Below, one piece after another: positions 25,472 to 33,864 of a stretch of 64,000 nt of DNA (the first letter of the stretch is position 1; each line of letters opens with the position of its first letter). The notes beneath the pieces are model-generated. The model made no database searches. It was not told the origin of the DNA and saw nothing but the letters and a program-made list of their open reading frames with translations. The translations under genes were made by a program, and so were the position numbers. Origin of the DNA: Paenibacillus algorifonticola (GTDB taxonomy: Bacteria; Bacillota; Bacilli; Paenibacillales; Paenibacillaceae); NCBI RefSeq assembly GCF_000971975.1, contig NZ_LAQO01000037.1, positions 1 through 64,000 on the forward strand, read 5' to 3'.

Positions 25472-26041
25472 ATGGCCATATCGGCAATCGAGCAGCTGAT
25501 TCGCGAAAGAAGAACGATACGTCAATTTAACGGGCAGACATTGGCGAAAGAAACGGTCATCAACCTGTTGGATGCGGCTGTATGGGCTCCGGTTCATTCA
25601 CGCAAGGAGCCTTGGCGATTCATTTTGTTCATGGAGGCAGGAAGGCAGCAGTTTTCAGATGCGGTGCTGCATACGTTCTCGGAGGACGAGCGGGAAAAAT
25701 GGGGACAGAAGCTGCAGCTTGATTATTGCGAACGCATGCAAGCCCATTTGCTCATCGTCTTAGAGGCTGATGCTAGGCAGCGGGTATGGGAGGATGCGGT
25801 TGGAGCGGGCTCCGCGCTTATTCAAAATATCCAGCTGCTGGCGTGGGAACAGGGAATTGGCGTCGTATGGAAGACGAATGAATATAATTTCGACCCGGAT
25901 TTTTGCAGGCTTACGGGCGTGAAGCCTGGCGAACGAATTATTGGCACGCTGCATCTTGGTTATTTCGATCGAGATAAAACACCTAAGCCTCGACCTCGCA
26001 CACCGGTGGGGGAACTGCTAACCTGTGTTACGGGGGAATAA
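25472..26041 (+). CDS. nitroreductase-family flavoprotein (module B)
   Basis: 189 residues, paralogue of the module A nitroreductase (same length; shared IRERRTI, AAVWAP, EPWRFI, LIQNIQLLAWEQGIG, VWKTNEYN and a C-terminal LHLGYFDRDKTPKPRPR). The N-terminal R-x-R-R motif for FMN binding is intact. It starts 30 bp after the lipoprotein stop, with AGGAGGG upstream, and is expected to ride on the same iron-repressed transcripts. Recurrent pairing with siderophore-binding proteins suggests reduction of imported ferric complexes; general nitro/quinone reductase activity is the alternative. Confidence 0.87.
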   Translation: MAISAIEQLIRERRTIRQFNGQTLAKETVINLLDAAVWAPVHSRKEPWRFILFMEAGRQQFSDAVLHTFSEDEREKWGQKLQLDYCERMQAHLLIVLEADARQRVWEDAVGAGSALIQNIQLLAWEQGIGVVWKTNEYNFDPDFCRLTGVKPGERIIGTLHLGYFDRDKTPKPRPRTPVGELLTCVTGE

Positions 26042-26072
26042 AAGATCATTTCGTTCAGTTTATGAAAAAAGT

Positions 26073-26103
26073 AAGGGATCCCGACTTCTTCCGGGATCCC
26101 TTC
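26073..26103. terminator. hairpin between convergent genes
   Basis: AAGGGATCCCGAC pairs with CCGGGATCCCTT. On the minus strand it is followed by ACTTTTTTC, so it mainly ends the gene at 26103-26672, whose stop codon touches the stem. Confidence 0.75.
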
Positions 26104-26672
26104 TATGCCGTGCGGAACGAGCCTGCCGCGGCTATGTTGTTCTGACAACCCACATACGAATTCAGATGTCCGTGATACACCAATTCCAGCTTGGGCGTAT
26201 GCTGGAGATCACCAGGAGTTACGAGCAGCGGCGACTTGTCGATCAGGATCATCCCGCTTCGCTCGAACATCGTCGCCACGAATTGCGAGCAGAAATACGA
26301 ATATTTGCGTTCCCATTCGATATTGAATACAACGCCTAACATGCCGACCAAATTATATCGATACAAATCTTGATTTTGCTCAAAATGCTGAACCTGATTT
26401 CTCAGATTGGCATAAACCACGGGGCTTACCGTGCAACGATAAAGGGCACACATCGACTCACCGAAAAACTCGCTGCTCACGTCTTCGCGGACGAATCCTC
26501 CGATGAACGGATTGTTCGGATTTTTCCTGCCGAAGCTGTACACCTCGCGTAGGTCCGAATCGAAAGCGATCGAAGCGTGATTCAGCGGATCCTTCGTGAA
26601 CGATCGGATAATCTTTGTGAAGACGGTTCCCGTGTCTGTAAGAAGCACGTAAATCTCTTTTTCTATACTCAT
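26103..26672 (-). CDS. NlpC/P60-like (permuted papain-fold) hydrolase
   Basis: About 190 residues. NHASIAFDSDLREVYSFGRK carries the putative catalytic His, and SYFCSQFVATMFERSG the Cys-containing helix, the order His before Cys being that of the circularly permuted YiiX/YycO-like NlpC/P60 group. The start ATG 26672 is preceded by TGGAGGTCATATAGG; a longer frame on the left has no ribosome site. No signal peptide is seen, so it is likely cytoplasmic. Substrate (amide, ester or peptide) unknown. Confidence 0.75.
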   Translation of the reverse strand: MSIEKEIYVLLTDTGTVFTKIIRSFTKDPLNHASIAFDSDLREVYSFGRKNPNNPFIGGFVREDVSSEFFGESMCALYRCTVSPVVYANLRNQVQHFEQNQDLYRYNLVGMLGVVFNIEWERKYSYFCSQFVATMFERSGMILIDKSPLLVTPGDLQHTPKLELVYHGHLNSYVGCQNNIAAAGSFRTA

Positions 26673-26793
26673 CCTATATGACCTCCACATGACAGAACTT
26701 ACGTCTGCTCTTAACTTTAATACAGGATAGAATTCTGTGGAACCTTCTGAGGTAATAGATGTTCCCCGACCATGGTCTAGTTTCATTAGCGGC

Positions 26794-26997
26794 ATAATTC
26801 CACACTTCATTATATTCAGGCAAAGGAATATGGAAAAAGGCGAGTGACGGCAGTGGAAGCCCATTATTTTGCTCGGTTAGTCGCTGGGATTGTTGTTGGT
26901 ACCAACTGATTTGACGAGGAGTAATCCATTCATAGCCTCCTATTGGATGAGTGGAATGGCTTCCCGAGTCTAATAAATACAAGGCGGCAGCAGGGCA
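26794..26997 (-). pseudogene. internal fragment of a calcineurin-like metallophosphoesterase
   Basis: The translation PAAALYLLDSGSHS, then IGGYEWITPRQISWYQQQSQ and PSLAFFHIPLPEYNEVW is the central part of a phosphoesterase family in which the His of FFHIPLPEY binds metal. The N-terminal D-x-H block and the C-terminal G-H-D/H block are missing, and the frame continues into unrelated residues. There is no start or ribosome site, so it is a relic. Confidence 0.7.
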
Positions 26998-27118
26998 GAT
27001 GCAGCCGTTTACGCTTGTATAAGTAAATACTTTATGTTTTATTAAAGGTTATATCTTCGCGATATTCCTTGTTTTTCCTGCTATAAGCAATAAAGAGAAT
27101 AGACTTTAGGGAGGACTT

Positions 27119-27528
27119 ATGCGCAAAACGACAATAGCGGCTTGGTCAGAGAAATTGATATATTAGTAGTCGTAAAGGATATCGCCATTGTTGATTCGTT
27201 TGATGAAGAAATGGCTGGAATAGGATACGAGGCAAGGAGAGAGCAGGGGATCGAAGGAAGAAGATATTTTACAAAAGGCGGGTTTAATAGAACTCATCAT
27301 GTACATATGTATCAATCCGGCCATAAGAATATTAGCCAGCATTTGGTGTTCAAAGCCTATTTGCTGGCCCATCCTGAAGAAGCCGGAAGCTACGGGGCAT
27401 TAAAATTAAAGCTGGCTAAACAGTTTCCAGACCATACCCATTACTATCAAGCAGGCAAAAAATCATATGTGGATGCATTAATGGGAAGGGCAGCTCAGTG
27501 GGATAGTGGGACAACGCACAATCGCTAG
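27119..27528 (+). pseudogene. GrpB/UPF0157 family gene with internal deletion
   Basis: A good ribosome site (AGGGAGGACTT) and ATG 27119 open MRKTTIAAWSEKLIY and stop. In another frame from about 27142, REIDILVVVKDIAIVDSFDE continues through GYEARREQGIEGRRYFTKGG, HHVHMYQSGHKNISQHLVFK and FPDHTHYYQAGKKSYVDALM, the later two thirds of the GrpB (UPF0157) nucleotidyltransferase-like family. The segment containing the family motif I-x-H-I-G-S-T is absent. A frame-breaking deletion of about 40-50 codons near the start explains both pieces. Confidence 0.7.
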
Positions 27529-27628
27529 CTCTCGAATAGTTGACGCAGAGAACCGTTTTATTTCTTATCGTGGCTTATTCCTATAAAATGATAAGTATAA
27601 AGCGGATGAGAAGAAGGTGGCGAGCAGA

Positions 27629-29275
27629 ATGTCTGATCATGAATACGGCTTGCAAGCGGGCGAATATGAGCTGCTGGACAACATGTGGTTCAAGCTTAGA
27701 GGAGTCGAGAAAAACAATAGCGACTCTGGGAGCTGGTCGTTTCGGCTGCAATTCATTGAATCGCATATGCTGCTGCTAATAGCATCCGGCAAGGGCTGGA
27801 TTACCGTGGACGGCCGGTATTTGGAGTTAAGGGCAGGCAGTGCCTTTGTTTGTACGCCTGGTCAATTAATCGAGGCCTTTCTTGAGGTTCCGGGCGAGCG
27901 CGGACTATACGTTGTGCGCTTTGATGTATTTGCACAGCCTGAAACGTCGGAGCGGCAAACGCAGAACGAGCCGAAGCTCCAAAATCTGCGGTTTCCCATC
28001 GAAGAAGAAATCGTGGCATCCTCCATGATTGAATGGAGTGCACTTTGCGAGGCAATAGGCGATTCTATGAAAAGCGAGGATCGTTTACAGAGAATGCGCG
28101 GCCAAATTCAGTTTTATGAGCTGCTGTACAGCCTGCTGCGAGATGGCCAGCGCGTATTGGACACGGATTCCGAGGCTGCAATGGAACGTGCCAAGTTATA
28201 TATTGAACAGCATTACCGTGAGGAGCTGACAATTGAGCTATTGGCGCGGGAGGCTGGAATTAGCTCGCGGCATTTTATCCGGCTGTTTAAGCAAACCTAT
28301 GGCTGGAGTGCCATTGAATATTTGGCGAGATATCGCATTAGGCAAGCCCAGGAGCTGATGAAGCCCGATTCGGAATACCAGCTTAAGGATATCGCGAGCT
28401 ATGTTGGTTATCAGGATGAGCTATATTTTCGGCGCAAATTTAAAAAAATAACGGGCACGCCGCCGGCTGCATATATGAAAAATGCTAAAAAAAGGATCGT
28501 GGCTTATCATGCCAACATGATCGGACATTTGCTGGCGCTGCATATTACGCCTCATGCGGCTCCAGCCGACCATCCATGGACCGAATATTACCGCCGAAAA
28601 TACGACACCCATTCGGTTCTGCCCCTAGCGCAGGATGATGATGTGAAAATAGAGCAAATCCGCAAGTCGAACCCGGACTACATCGTCGGGCTTAAAGAAT
28701 TCACGAGCGCGGAAGCAGAGAAGAGGCTGGAAGAGCTGGCGTCAACTTATTTGATGCCATGGCTGGAGCATGATTGGCGAATGCAGCTAAGATTGCTTGC
28801 GGAGTGGCTGAACAAATCCTCAGAAGCGGAAGCTTGGCTCGATCAGTACGAACGAAAAACACGTGCTGTGCGGGAGCAGGTGAAGAAGGTATGGGGCAAG
28901 GAGCGTCTACTTATTGCCCGAATATCGGGGCATGCGATTCACATTTTGGGCATTAGAAGCTTGGGAGAGGTGTTTTATGACGATCTCCAAATTGCGCCAG
29001 CGGCCGGCATTATTCCAGATCAGCCCGAGCAGCAATGGACACGGGATGAGCTGATGCATACGGATGCGGATAGGCTGCTGCTCATTGTAGATGACGATGC
29101 AAAGGCGCAAGCAGCCTGGCAGGAGCTGCGGCAGTCAGAGGCTTGGGGGCAGTTGAAGGCAGTCAGAAACAGGCGAATCGACTATCTTCCTTCTTACCCA
29201 TGGACCGAATATACAGCGTTCACGCAAGATTTGGTTTTGGACGAGGTGTTAAAGCTTTGGCGTAATCGTGCATAA
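27629..29275 (+). CDS. Btr-like AraC regulator with cytosolic siderophore-binding domain (module C)
   Basis: 548 residues: cupin-like N-terminal part (about 1-150), AraC/XylS domain at about 185-285 (TIELLAREAGISSRHFIRLF, KDIASYVGYQDELYFRRKFK) and a binding-protein-like domain at about 290-548 (NMIGHLLALHITPHAAPADH, LMPWLEHDWRMQLRLLAEWL, SYPWTEYTAFTQDL). There is no signal peptide, as in Bacillus subtilis Btr. The start at 27629 fits AAGGTGG 8 nt upstream better than the GTG at 27617. It lies 124 bp before its lipoprotein gene. Unlike module A, its ligand domain has diverged clearly from the adjacent lipoprotein. Probable siderophore-responsive activator of the next genes. Confidence 0.87.
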   Translation: MSDHEYGLQAGEYELLDNMWFKLRGVEKNNSDSGSWSFRLQFIESHMLLLIASGKGWITVDGRYLELRAGSAFVCTPGQLIEAFLEVPGERGLYVVRFDVFAQPETSERQTQNEPKLQNLRFPIEEEIVASSMIEWSALCEAIGDSMKSEDRLQRMRGQIQFYELLYSLLRDGQRVLDTDSEAAMERAKLYIEQHYREELTIELLAREAGISSRHFIRLFKQTYGWSAIEYLARYRIRQAQELMKPDSEYQLKDIASYVGYQDELYFRRKFKKITGTPPAAYMKNAKKRIVAYHANMIGHLLALHITPHAAPADHPWTEYYRRKYDTHSVLPLAQDDDVKIEQIRKSNPDYIVGLKEFTSAEAEKRLEELASTYLMPWLEHDWRMQLRLLAEWLNKSSEAEAWLDQYERKTRAVREQVKKVWGKERLLIARISGHAIHILGIRSLGEVFYDDLQIAPAAGIIPDQPEQQWTRDELMHTDADRLLLIVDDDAKAQAAWQELRQSEAWGQLKAVRNRRIDYLPSYPWTEYTAFTQDLVLDEVLKLWRNRA

Positions 29276-29332
29276 AATGTTGGCGAGATCGTCGATAGGC
29301 GAAGAGGAAAGTATCCGTTATACTCCTAACAG

Positions 29333-29347
29333 TGATATTGATTCTCA
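29333..29347 (+). promoter_or_regulatory. Fur box upstream of the module C lipoprotein
   Basis: TGATATTGATTCTCA matches TGATAATNATTATCA at 12 of 14 informative positions. A TATACT at 29319-29324 lies just upstream as a likely -10, so the box would cover the transcription start. Confidence 0.75.
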
Positions 29348-29399
29348 TTTTTAAATGAGGAATTAGACATATCGACCGCTCAGGAGGGTACAGAAAAAA

Positions 29400-30419
29400 A
29401 TGAAACAATTGAAGACAGCATTATTGTTAGTCATTATCGCGCTGCTGGCGCTAGTGATGGCTGCTTGCTCGGGTAACAATGGACAAGGAAATACGACTGC
29501 AACAGCATCACCGTCCGCATCGCCAGAGGCGGCCCAATCATCCAGTGAGCCAAGTGCCACCGCAGCGGATAATGTCCGTACGGTAGCGAGCGAGAAAGGC
29601 GAAATTACGATTCCGGCGAATCCCGGAAGAGTGATTGGGCTTTCCGTTGTGTATCCGGAATTTCTGCAAGCTTTGGGCGTTACGCCAATTGCCGTGCAAA
29701 ATTATCATCCGGAGTTTCCGACTTATCTAGAGGAGCCATTCAAAAATACAATTAAAATGGGCATCGCTACGACCCCTGATTTTGAGAAAATATTAGCCGC
29801 AGCGCCTGATTTGATTATTGCACCGATATGGTGGTCAGACAAAGACTACGATCAGCTTACGAAGATCGCACCAACTGTATTGCTGCCGCAACGCGATGAC
29901 TGGCGCGATGAGCTGAAGGATATTGCCGGCGTATTAGGCAAGCCAGAGGCTGCGGAGAAGGTCATTCAAGATTTAGTTGTTCAGGAATTAGCAGCCAAAG
30001 AGAAGCTCGATACGCTCGTTGGCGACGAAACGGTCATGTATATGATGATTATGCCAGATGGCATTGTTCTTTATGGCGAAAATATTGATCGCGGCAGCTT
30101 TGTTCATAAGACGCTGGGGCTTAAAGCCGTTGAGAATTTCCCTCAGAGTGAGCTTTCCATTACCATATCGCTGGAGAAATTGCCGGAATACAATCCGGAT
30201 CATATTATCTTGCAGATGAATGATGATAGCAATGAAACCATCCAGCAATATTACAAAGAAATCCAAAGCAGCTCATTATGGAAAAACATGACGGCCGTGA
30301 AGAAAAATCAGGTGTACCTGGTAGGCGGAGAGGAATGGTTTAATCTAGGCATGTCCCCGATGGCGAACAGCTATGCGATAGATGCCGTTCTTCAGATTTT
30401 TGAAAATAAAGGACAATAG
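29400..30419 (+). CDS. iron-siderophore ABC transporter substrate-binding lipoprotein (module C)
   Basis: 339 residues. Signal peptide MKQLKTALLLVIIALLALVM with lipobox MAAC, an Ala/Ser-rich linker, and a class III binding fold: GEITIPANPGRVIGLSVVYP, LAAAPDLIIAPIWW, LLPQRDDWRDELKDIAGVLG, YNPDHIILQMNDD and VYLVGGEEWFNLGMSPMANS. It resembles the module A lipoprotein more than those of B, D or E. AGGAGGG lies 11 nt before the ATG; a Fur box lies 52 bp upstream of it. The FhuF-like gene starts 4 bp after its stop, so uptake and iron release are cotranscribed. Confidence 0.92.
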   Translation: MKQLKTALLLVIIALLALVMAACSGNNGQGNTTATASPSASPEAAQSSSEPSATAADNVRTVASEKGEITIPANPGRVIGLSVVYPEFLQALGVTPIAVQNYHPEFPTYLEEPFKNTIKMGIATTPDFEKILAAAPDLIIAPIWWSDKDYDQLTKIAPTVLLPQRDDWRDELKDIAGVLGKPEAAEKVIQDLVVQELAAKEKLDTLVGDETVMYMMIMPDGIVLYGENIDRGSFVHKTLGLKAVENFPQSELSITISLEKLPEYNPDHIILQMNDDSNETIQQYYKEIQSSSLWKNMTAVKKNQVYLVGGEEWFNLGMSPMANSYAIDAVLQIFENKGQ

Positions 30420-30423
30420 GGGA

Positions 30424-31170
30424 ATGTCTTTAACGGAGAAGTTTTTTATTACATCGAAGGCAGCAGAAAACATGGTTTTGAGCTTTACGCTTGTGGAACT
30501 GAGCGAGCCGCAAAACGCCGAGCTTCTGCTCCGAACATACGCCCCGATGATTGGAACCGGGGACATACGCGTAGCCGCAGCTTTTTTTTGCAGTTGGTAT
30601 GCAGGCGTTTGTGGAGCCATGCACAGCATGCTTGCTGGCGCAGATCGTAGAGCCTCAGCTTTGCAGATGACGAATATGTCGGTGCAGCTCAGCCTAATGG
30701 ATGGAATGCCGCTGTTTTCCTTTCGCCTTCACGAGGGCTGGAGTGAGATTATTACTGCCGAGATTCCCGACGAGGGGCCTGCTGAAAATGCTCAAGCGGC
30801 GCTTCCGATTTTCTACCGGTATGAAGTGAGGCCGATTATTGCTGCGCTTTCGCAGGCATCACAAACCCAAGCTGCCTTGCTGTGGAAGCAGATTTATACC
30901 TCACTCTATGGCTATATGGAGGATGAAGCTATGGAGGCAGCGGACGAGGAGAGTCGGACGGCAGTCCGCGAGCGTTTCAGGCGCTCAACCTGGGACATGG
31001 AGCCGGAAATTTTCGGGCTGCGCAGCAATCCTTTTCGCATTACACCGAAATTCATGGAGCATCCGACTGCTCCCGATCAGTTGATGTTTGTGAAGGCGAC
31101 CTGCTGCCTGGCCTATCGGCTCGAAGCGTTTCGTGGCTATTGCTGCAATTGCCCGATTGTTCAGAGGTAG
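30424..31170 (+). CDS. FhuF-like (2Fe-2S) ferric-siderophore reductase
   Basis: 248 residues. The C-terminal cysteine motif C227-C228-x11-C240-x2-C243 (TCCLAYRLEAFRGYCCNCP) is the hallmark of FhuF-type siderophore reductases, whose unusual C-C-x10-C-x2-C set binds a 2Fe-2S cluster; here the gap is 11 residues. The N-terminal part contains FCSWYAGVCGAMHSMLAGAD and LPIFYRYEVRPIIAALSQAS, as in IucA/FhuF-related proteins. It would reduce cytoplasmic ferric siderophore and release iron. Start at ATG 30424, 4 bp after the lipoprotein gene, with AAGGAC upstream. Confidence 0.85.
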   Translation: MSLTEKFFITSKAAENMVLSFTLVELSEPQNAELLLRTYAPMIGTGDIRVAAAFFCSWYAGVCGAMHSMLAGADRRASALQMTNMSVQLSLMDGMPLFSFRLHEGWSEIITAEIPDEGPAENAQAALPIFYRYEVRPIIAALSQASQTQAALLWKQIYTSLYGYMEDEAMEAADEESRTAVRERFRRSTWDMEPEIFGLRSNPFRITPKFMEHPTAPDQLMFVKATCCLAYRLEAFRGYCCNCPIVQR

Positions 31171-31209
31171 AGAGACCGATTTTGCCTTTAGAATACTAAT
31201 ATACACAAA

Positions 31210-31259
31210 GGAAGGTCTGCATCCCCCTTGTTAATGGGAGGGATGCAGACCTTCTTTTA
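31210..31259 (+). terminator. terminator of module C
   Basis: GAAGGTCTGCATCCC pairs perfectly with GGGATGCAGACCTTC, followed by TTTTA. Confidence 0.9.
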
Positions 31260-31313
31260 CTAGGTGTGACATACAATTGGGCAGGGATGTTGCTCCGGCT
31301 ATGCTTGTAACCT

Positions 31314-31484
31314 TCAACACTTTGACTCGACAAAAGTAACTTTTCCACTCTGAACGGCAGGGAGTGATTTCCAAAGTGGAGTATTCAGCAGCTCAGCAAA
31401 GGATACTTCTGCATCTTCATTGTGCGGATACAAGATGAACAGGCGGTCTCCGATGAGCATAACGCCGAAACCCCCGAGCTGCAT
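31314..31484 (-). pseudogene. C-terminal fragment of a siderophore-binding protein domain
   Basis: A 56-codon frame ends GDRLFILYPHNEDAEVSFAE, LLNTPLWKSLPAVQSGKVTF, VESKC. The order D-R-L-F-I-L, then W-K-S-L-x-A-V-x-x-G-x-V is the last part of the FepB/FhuD-like fold and matches the ends of the module proteins (for example ADRLLLIVDDD and LKAVRNRRI in module C). Nothing of the preceding ~200 residues remains. It is the relic of a further iron module on the opposite strand. No start with ribosome site is present. Confidence 0.7.
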
Positions 31485-31582
31485 CAGACTGCTTTTATTA
31501 GGTCTTTGAGACTATTTAAATTTTACCATTAATTACTATAATTAGAATGTAAACCACTACAATATGGAAGGAGAAAATTGAA

Positions 31583-33667
31583 ATGGAATATTTTATAAAG
31601 AGAAATGTGATTTTCGTATTGTGTTTAGCGCTTGTCCTGTCTGCTGGGTCAGTCGGCTTTGTTTATCGGGCCAGCGCCGCTGCGCTATTGGAGGATGGTT
31701 TTGATAGCGGGGCAGGCAACTGGACAGCTACTAGCGGAAGCTGGTCCGTCGTTCAAGAAAACGGCAATGCGGTTTATTCCCAATCCGGCACAAGCGAAGG
31801 CCGCACTTCCGCTGGCAGCCAGTCTTGGACCGATTATGCGGTTGAAGCTGATGTGAAAATCGTTGATTTTAAAGGATCAACTAGAACGTATGTTGCGGGC
31901 AGATACTTGAATGGAAATAACTTTTATGCAGCGTCCTTGTATAATAGCAGTGGAGGCACTCTTGAAATAAGGAAAAAAGTAAGCGGTTCCACGACGACTT
32001 TAGCGAGCAAAACGAACTTTGGCTTGGCAGCGGGTGTATGGTATAAGGTGAAGCTCGAAATGAGTGGAACGTCGATCAAATTGTACGTAAACGACCAACT
32101 GGAGCTTTCGGCAACCGATTCCAGCTTGACTGCAGGTGCGGCAGGTTTGGTTACGTTCAAGTCTATTGCAAAGTTCGATAATGTAAGCGTTACCAACTCA
32201 GGCTCGGTACCAACTACACCAACACCATCGCCTACTGCTGCTCCAACACCTACTCCGACGGTGCAGCCAACTACTGCTCCATCACCTAGCCCGACTGTAA
32301 CTCCAGCACCAACACCGACGCCTTCGCCGACGGCTGGGCAGACCGGGGAGTATCAACTAACCGGCTTTTCCGTAGGCAACACGGGAGGAGGCAGCATTGC
32401 CGAAACCGATTCCCAATATATAAAAGTTTATAATGCGACGGATCTTGCCGTTGCGCTGAAGAAAGGCTCAGGCTACAAGGTTGTGGAAATTATGAATGAC
32501 CTCGATCTGGGCTGGAATGAAATTCCGGCAGCGGCAAAAGTATCACCGTTCGCCTCACACAACAGCGCATTAACGCACCCGGTTCTACTCAATACAGGCG
32601 TTAGCAAAATTACAGTGGACGGCTTCACCGATCTGACGATCTTCTCCGCCAACGGCGCTACAATCAAGCATGCTGCTTTTACATTCAAAAGAAGCTCCAA
32701 TGTCATTATCCGCAATCTTGAATTTGATGAGCTGTGGGAATGGGATGAAGCAACTAAGGGCGATTACGACAAAAATGACTGGGATTATATCACAATCGAA
32801 GAAAGCAGCAAGTTTTGGATCGATCACTGCACATTCCACAAAGCGTATGATGGACTAGTCGATGTGAAAAAAGGAAGCAATGGCGTCACCATTTCATGGT
32901 CTTCCTTCTTAAGTGATGACCGCAGCGCAGGCAGCTGGGTCACCCAGCAAATCAATGCAATGGAAGCGAACCAGTCGGCCTATCCTATGTACGCTTTTTT
33001 AAGAAGCAGTGCAGTGGGGCTGAGTAAGGATGATATTATTGCAGTTGCTGCCAGCCAAAAGAAAGGGCATCTGGTTGGATCAACGGAACTTGCCAGCGAT
33101 AATGCTGCGCTTGAAGTGACGCTTCATCACAACTATTATCAGGATCAGCAAGACCGGATGCCTCGCCTGAGAGCTGGAAACGTCCACGCCTACAACATCG
33201 TCATGGACAGCGCAGGCGCTTGGAGCGCCAGAGCACTGATTACTGCGGCGATGGAGTCGGCCATTTCTGGCAATGGCTATCATTTTGGCATAACAAGCAA
33301 CGGAGCGATTTCCACAGAGAATGGAGCTGTGCTGGTCGAAAAATCAGTCATTATCGACGTTTATTACCCGCTTCGCAATAATCAGAAAGATGCAAGCAAT
33401 GCCGTCTATACGGGCAAAATCGCGGCTATAGATACGATCTATTCGATGGATGGAACAACCTTTAGAGGAAATAGCGACACAGTGGGAAGCCCGCTTTCTC
33501 CAGTTCCAGCAGCTATCCAGCCTTTTTCCTGGAACGGCTTCACAACGCTTCCTTATAGCTATACCGCAGACGATCCTGCGACGTTAAAAGCAAGGCTTAT
33601 CGCTGCAAACGGTGCAGGGTCAGGCAAGCTCTCGTGGGCTAAAGTGAATTGGCTGCAAACGAGCTAA
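31583..33667 (+). CDS. secreted modular pectate lyase (PL1-type)
   Basis: 694 residues. A Sec signal peptide (about 1-32, ending RASAAA) is followed by a jelly-roll domain resembling 3-keto-disaccharide hydrolase/LamG-like modules (about 33-205: DGFDSGAGNWTATSGSWSVV, GVWYKVKLEMSGTSIKLYVN), a Thr/Pro/Ser linker (about 208-250) and a PL1 parallel beta-helix (about 258-694). Helix motifs are NVIIRNLEFDELWEW, DYITIEESSKFWIDHCTFHK, DGLVDVKKGSNGVTISWSSF and LHHNYYQDQQDRMPRLRAGN with the catalytic-region Arg. It would cleave polygalacturonate outside the cell by beta-elimination with Ca2+. AAGGAG precedes ATG. The sugar transporter and two-component genes downstream probably handle its products. Confidence 0.92.
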   Translation: MEYFIKRNVIFVLCLALVLSAGSVGFVYRASAAALLEDGFDSGAGNWTATSGSWSVVQENGNAVYSQSGTSEGRTSAGSQSWTDYAVEADVKIVDFKGSTRTYVAGRYLNGNNFYAASLYNSSGGTLEIRKKVSGSTTTLASKTNFGLAAGVWYKVKLEMSGTSIKLYVNDQLELSATDSSLTAGAAGLVTFKSIAKFDNVSVTNSGSVPTTPTPSPTAAPTPTPTVQPTTAPSPSPTVTPAPTPTPSPTAGQTGEYQLTGFSVGNTGGGSIAETDSQYIKVYNATDLAVALKKGSGYKVVEIMNDLDLGWNEIPAAAKVSPFASHNSALTHPVLLNTGVSKITVDGFTDLTIFSANGATIKHAAFTFKRSSNVIIRNLEFDELWEWDEATKGDYDKNDWDYITIEESSKFWIDHCTFHKAYDGLVDVKKGSNGVTISWSSFLSDDRSAGSWVTQQINAMEANQSAYPMYAFLRSSAVGLSKDDIIAVAASQKKGHLVGSTELASDNAALEVTLHHNYYQDQQDRMPRLRAGNVHAYNIVMDSAGAWSARALITAAMESAISGNGYHFGITSNGAISTENGAVLVEKSVIIDVYYPLRNNQKDASNAVYTGKIAAIDTIYSMDGTTFRGNSDTVGSPLSPVPAAIQPFSWNGFTTLPYSYTADDPATLKARLIAANGAGSGKLSWAKVNWLQTS

Positions 33668-33709
33668 GCGGCTGACTTTCACAGCAACAGATACAGTAGG
33701 CTTGGTGGA

Positions 33710-33748
33710 AAGAGCAAGGGCGTTTAAGAGCGCTTTTGCTCTTTTTTT
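33710..33748 (+). terminator. terminator of the pectate lyase gene
   Basis: AAGAGCAA..GCG pairs with GCGC..TTGCTCTT, followed by a run of T. Confidence 0.75.
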
Positions 33749-33864
33749 GATCGTACTGCTGATTGCACAACTCCCTTTCATTGCTTGCTTTGTCATAGCA
33801 AGGTAAAATCGAGTATAAAGGACGCAGCTTTTATCAGGCTGGCAGCAGGGCAGGGGGAGTAGCG

